Positions 8,213 to 10,114 of a DNA stretch of 10,114 bases are shown in pieces (the first letter of the stretch is position 1; each line of letters opens with the position of its first letter). This stretch comes from Thermogutta sp. GTDB taxonomy: Bacteria > Planctomycetota > Planctomycetia > Pirellulales > Thermoguttaceae. A model generated the notes under the pieces. It was not told where the DNA came from. It worked only from the letters and a program-made list of their open reading frames with translations, and made no database searches. The stretch spans positions 1 to 10,114 of the forward strand of contig NZ_JACIYL010000075.1 of the NCBI RefSeq assembly GCF_014359955.1. Reading direction: 5' to 3'. Both the position numbers and the translations under genes were made by a program.

Positions 8213-8218
8213 CTCCCC
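8213..8218 (-). promoter_or_regulatory. Ribosome binding site of dnaE2
   Basis: Read on the minus strand, GGGGAG lies 5 nt before ATG 8207 in the short imuB-dnaE2 gap. It supports the start at the conserved PHP-domain sequence rather than the longer open frame reaching into imuB. Confidence 0.75.
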
Positions 8219-8232
8219 ATTTGTAATGAATA

Positions 8233-9651
8233 TCAGAATATTCCATGGAGGTACCATTGCCCAGTGTAGAGGCACCGATAAATCCAGTAATGCTCTCCGG
8301 CGGCTGTTTCAACGCGATAATAGTCGCGCAGAATTGTGTCACCACGCCACCATCCGGTTTCAATTCGCTCGGGTCCCCAGAAACGCACGATTTCTTTATA
8401 TGCGCCGCGATAAAAGAACCGATAGGGGTGCCCTGAAGGAATTCCCATGACCACCTCAATGAGGACAGGCTTGTTCAAAAGCCGCCAGGGACGCGCTCCC
8501 GAAAGAATGGCGAAGGATAAAAAAGTACTCTTCTGCTTTCGCCGCCGATCAAAGCAACTCCTCCACCGGGTCACATGTTCGGGTGCGTGATCCGGCTCCA
8601 GGATCGCCTCGGAAACGCGTTCCTTCCCCAGCCGAGCAGCCAATCGCTCGAGAAGTTCGGCCCATTCCCGGGATGAGGAGGTAGCCGAGCGATGAAAGAG
8701 AGTCGATTGACCCCATTCGAGGGAGGCAGTACACGTGACCGCCATCGAGATTTGCGTGACAGGCCCTGGTAAACGTAACTGCTCTTTGTGTAATTGAAAA
8801 AGACCATACAGTTTTTCGGCATTGACTGTAGGATGGATGAGAGTGATCGTGATGGATAAAGGTTTTGCATCGTCACAAAAGAACGTTATGACCAACTCCA
8901 AGGCCCCCTGCCCTTTTTTGAGAAGATCGTTTCTTAATATGTGCAAAAGTGCCGATATATGTCCGTCGATAACGTCGGCCGATGTTGTGGGATATTCAAG
9001 GCAGACACTGTATTCAAATTTGGGTAAGGGGTGATATGGAGGAAGAATTTCCTCGCGTTCTCCCAGGAGTTGCTGAATGCGGAGGCCAAAGTCTTTTCCG
9101 AAACGTTCTTCCCATTCAGAAAGGGGGAGGCGGAGAACGTCTCCAATCGTATGACATCCGAGTTCATGACAGGTGGCATGCCATTCCTCCTTGCCCCGAA
9201 GGGCTTCCACGGGAAGAGAATGCAGCCAGCATCGCATTTTTCCCGGGGGAATAATCCATCCCCGAGATAGATGGCGATTTGTTTCAAGGGAGGCGAAATG
9301 GGTAAAGGCCCAGCCAGCCGACGCGGTTTCGGTGATCGCGATCACAACCGGATGAAATCCCTGCCGATAACATTCCGCTAGTAGGTGGATGACGAATGAC
9401 TTTTCATCGTTAATGAGGTGAGGCACATGAGTAAGATCGAGGAATAATGTGTCAGACGGAGAATGCGAATCGAAATAAATATGCGGAGTATATCGAGTAC
9501 AGAACTCCGCAAGAAGCGACAAAAGGGATTCCCGATTGTTCTCATCTGTGCTGTAAGAGGGATTATGCCCGGAGGGATGCTGCTTTGAGGGATGGGTTTG
9601 CGGAGAGGGATGAGGTTCCAAAAGTCTGAGACAGAGGATCCGCCGGATCAT
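8233..9651 (-). CDS. imuB: ImuB, Y-family polymerase-like mutasome adaptor with shortened N-terminus
   Basis: 472-residue ImuB, the non-catalytic Y-family paralogue that bridges DnaE2 and the sliding clamp. It starts MIRRILCLRL, like other ImuB proteins. Residues about 11-40 are then a Pro/His/Ser linker instead of the usual N-terminal palm/fingers segment (the region around the family's R-x-G-V-R-P-G-M block). Recognisable sequence resumes at LLSLLAEFCTRYTP (42-55) and SDTLFLDLTH (66-75). Where active Y-family enzymes have SIDEAFLD, this has PSDTLFLD, so the Glu is missing. A helix-hairpin-helix-like segment (LGCHTIGDVLRLP, 164-176), a little-finger-like region and a clamp-binding QSTLF (315-319) follow. 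The C-terminal ImuB domain contains RPWRLL, GPERIETGWW (426-435), RDYYRVE (442-448) and WYLHGIF. The start is supported by AGGGGAGG 9 nt upstream. It overlaps imuA by 89 nt. Confidence 0.93.
   Translation of the reverse strand: MIRRILCLRLLEPHPSPQTHPSKQHPSGHNPSYSTDENNRESLLSLLAEFCTRYTPHIYFDSHSPSDTLFLDLTHVPHLINDEKSFVIHLLAECYRQGFHPVVIAITETASAGWAFTHFASLETNRHLSRGWIIPPGKMRCWLHSLPVEALRGKEEWHATCHELGCHTIGDVLRLPLSEWEERFGKDFGLRIQQLLGEREEILPPYHPLPKFEYSVCLEYPTTSADVIDGHISALLHILRNDLLKKGQGALELVITFFCDDAKPLSITITLIHPTVNAEKLYGLFQLHKEQLRLPGPVTQISMAVTCTASLEWGQSTLFHRSATSSSREWAELLERLAARLGKERVSEAILEPDHAPEHVTRWRSCFDRRRKQKSTFLSFAILSGARPWRLLNKPVLIEVVMGIPSGHPYRFFYRGAYKEIVRFWGPERIETGWWRGDTILRDYYRVETAAGEHYWIYRCLYTGQWYLHGIF
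9557..9612. repeat. Degenerate 15-bp tandem repeat in the imuA/imuB overlap
   Basis: On the + strand GAGGGAT recurs at 9557, 9572, 9587 and 9605 (spacings 15, 15 and 18 bases; three copies extend to GAGGGATG). All spacings are multiples of three. In the ImuB frame the copies read as HPSPQT, HPSKQ, HPSGH and NPSYS, a pentapeptide-like repeat. In the ImuA frame the same DNA encodes the Ser/Ala/Leu-rich tail. Sequence between the GAGGGAT cores is poorly conserved. Confidence 0.7.
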
Positions 9652-10114
9652 CGATCAGCACCTCCCCTGCAACGTTTTCCCATTGACCGCGAGCCCGAAG
9701 CACAGTCACCTTGACACGCCGACGCTGGGAAGTGTCCTCAGCACAGGCTGCCGGCTGAGGTTGCACGAGAAAGCGTGCCTGGGCCCAGGAAATCTCGTTG
9801 ATAGCCGGGAACGGGCGAACGAAAATTCCCACGGTGGAGCCCTGCTCAGCGGCGAGTTGAAAGCGACGAGCGGTTCTGGTGTCCAGGCGGTCGATGCACG
9901 CCCAAAGGGCTCCTGTGGCAGAGCAGCGAAGAGCCTGGGTGATGGCCCAGCAGGCATCCTTTGGAGAAGCGGGGTGCAGAAAGATTGTTCGTGGAAGATC
10001 GATCCCCAGATATACCAGGCCTGGGGGATAGATTTCCTGAGTTGGGTCCACAATGACGAGATGGCCCTTCCGGTGAACCGCGATAGACCAGGCCATTCGC
10101 AAGGAAAGGCATTC
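9563..10114 (-). CDS. imuA: ImuA, RecA-like mutasome protein (C-terminal part, cut by window edge)
   Basis: 183 C-terminal residues of an ImuA/RecA-like protein; the frame stays open to the right edge, so the N-terminus with the nucleotide-binding loop is not visible. A TTG at 10102 is not a credible start because homologous sequence continues upstream. Visible family features are the beta-strand HLVIVDPTQEIYPPGLVYLGIDLPRT, broken here as HLVIVDP and YPPGLVYLGIDLPRTIFLHP, then TGALWACIDRLDTRTARRFQ and LAAEQGSTVGIFVRP. The end block RRRVKVTVLRARG and GEVLIDD is where ImuA proteins usually finish. About 25 low-complexity residues follow and overlap imuB by 89 nt. ImuA is required with ImuB to bring DnaE2 into SOS mutagenesis. 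As first known gene of the cassette it probably carries the SOS-controlled promoter upstream, outside the window. Confidence 0.88.
   Translation of the reverse strand, partial: ECLSLRMAWSIAVHRKGHLVIVDPTQEIYPPGLVYLGIDLPRTIFLHPASPKDACWAITQALRCSATGALWACIDRLDTRTARRFQLAAEQGSTVGIFVRPFPAINEISWAQARFLVQPQPAACAEDTSQRRRVKVTVLRARGQWENVAGEVLIDDPADPLSQTFGTSSLSANPSLKAASLRA
9661..9668 (-). promoter_or_regulatory. Strong ribosome binding site of imuB inside imuA
   Basis: Read on the minus strand, AGGGGAGG is followed by 9 nt and then ATG 9651. It is the strongest Shine-Dalgarno sequence in the window and lies within imuA coding sequence. It fixes the ImuB start and makes it unlikely that a missing N-terminus is encoded further upstream. 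Confidence 0.85.

Noticed and set aside
8208..8232. SOS (LexA-type) operator in the imuB-dnaE2 gap.
   Set aside because: The 25-nt gap holds only an RBS and no palindrome; an operator would be expected upstream of imuA, outside the window.
8208..8459. N-terminal extension of DnaE2 by 84 residues (ATG at 8459).
   Set aside because: The extension lies inside imuB, has no DnaE-like sequence, and the conserved PHP start with its own GGGGAG site is at 8207.
10100..10102. TTG at 10102 as the start of a short ImuA.
   Set aside because: The frame is open to the window edge and the visible part begins in the middle of the RecA-like fold, so the gene is cut by the window rather than short.

Overview
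The window looks like part of a planctomycete chromosome, probably from the Pirellulales or a thermophilic relative. This is inferred from the gene families and their combination: an exported ThuA-like protein, a Tat-signal Gfo/Idh/MocA oxidoreductase and a HEAT-repeat protein, next to an imuA-imuB-dnaE2 cassette. I see no mobile element, CRISPR array, rRNA or tRNA.

Left half (+ strand, 1-4860). The last 36 codons of an unrecognised gene (3-113) are followed by three co-directional genes. These encode a ThuA-like protein with a signal peptide (205-1251), a Gfo/Idh/MocA oxidoreductase with a twin-arginine signal (1480-2763) and a secreted all-alpha HEAT-repeat protein (2840-4777). The group ends at a strong intrinsic terminator (4822-4853). 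The first two recall the ThuA/ThuB pair of trehalose catabolism in Sinorhizobium, but here both products seem to be exported. The first two genes also share an almost identical 20-base start region.

Right half (- strand, 10114-4884). A convergent operon encodes the SOS mutagenesis 'mutasome': the C-terminal part of ImuA (RecA-like; cut by the window edge), ImuB (inactive Y-family polymerase with a beta-clamp motif) and DnaE2/ImuC (error-prone C-family polymerase with intact catalytic Asp residues). In the known model, ImuA and ImuB recruit DnaE2 to the sliding clamp for translesion synthesis. imuA and imuB overlap by 89 nt, and imuB and dnaE2 are 25 nt apart. The operon promoter, where an SOS operator would lie, is outside the window.

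The most unusual point is the start of ImuB. The usual N-terminal palm/fingers segment is missing. In its place is a Pro/His/Ser linker encoded by a degenerate 15-bp repeat that lies inside the imuA/imuB overlap. A strong ribosome binding site supports this start. DnaE2 also carries a low-complexity insertion of about 60 residues before its helix-hairpin-helix region. No wholly new system was found.
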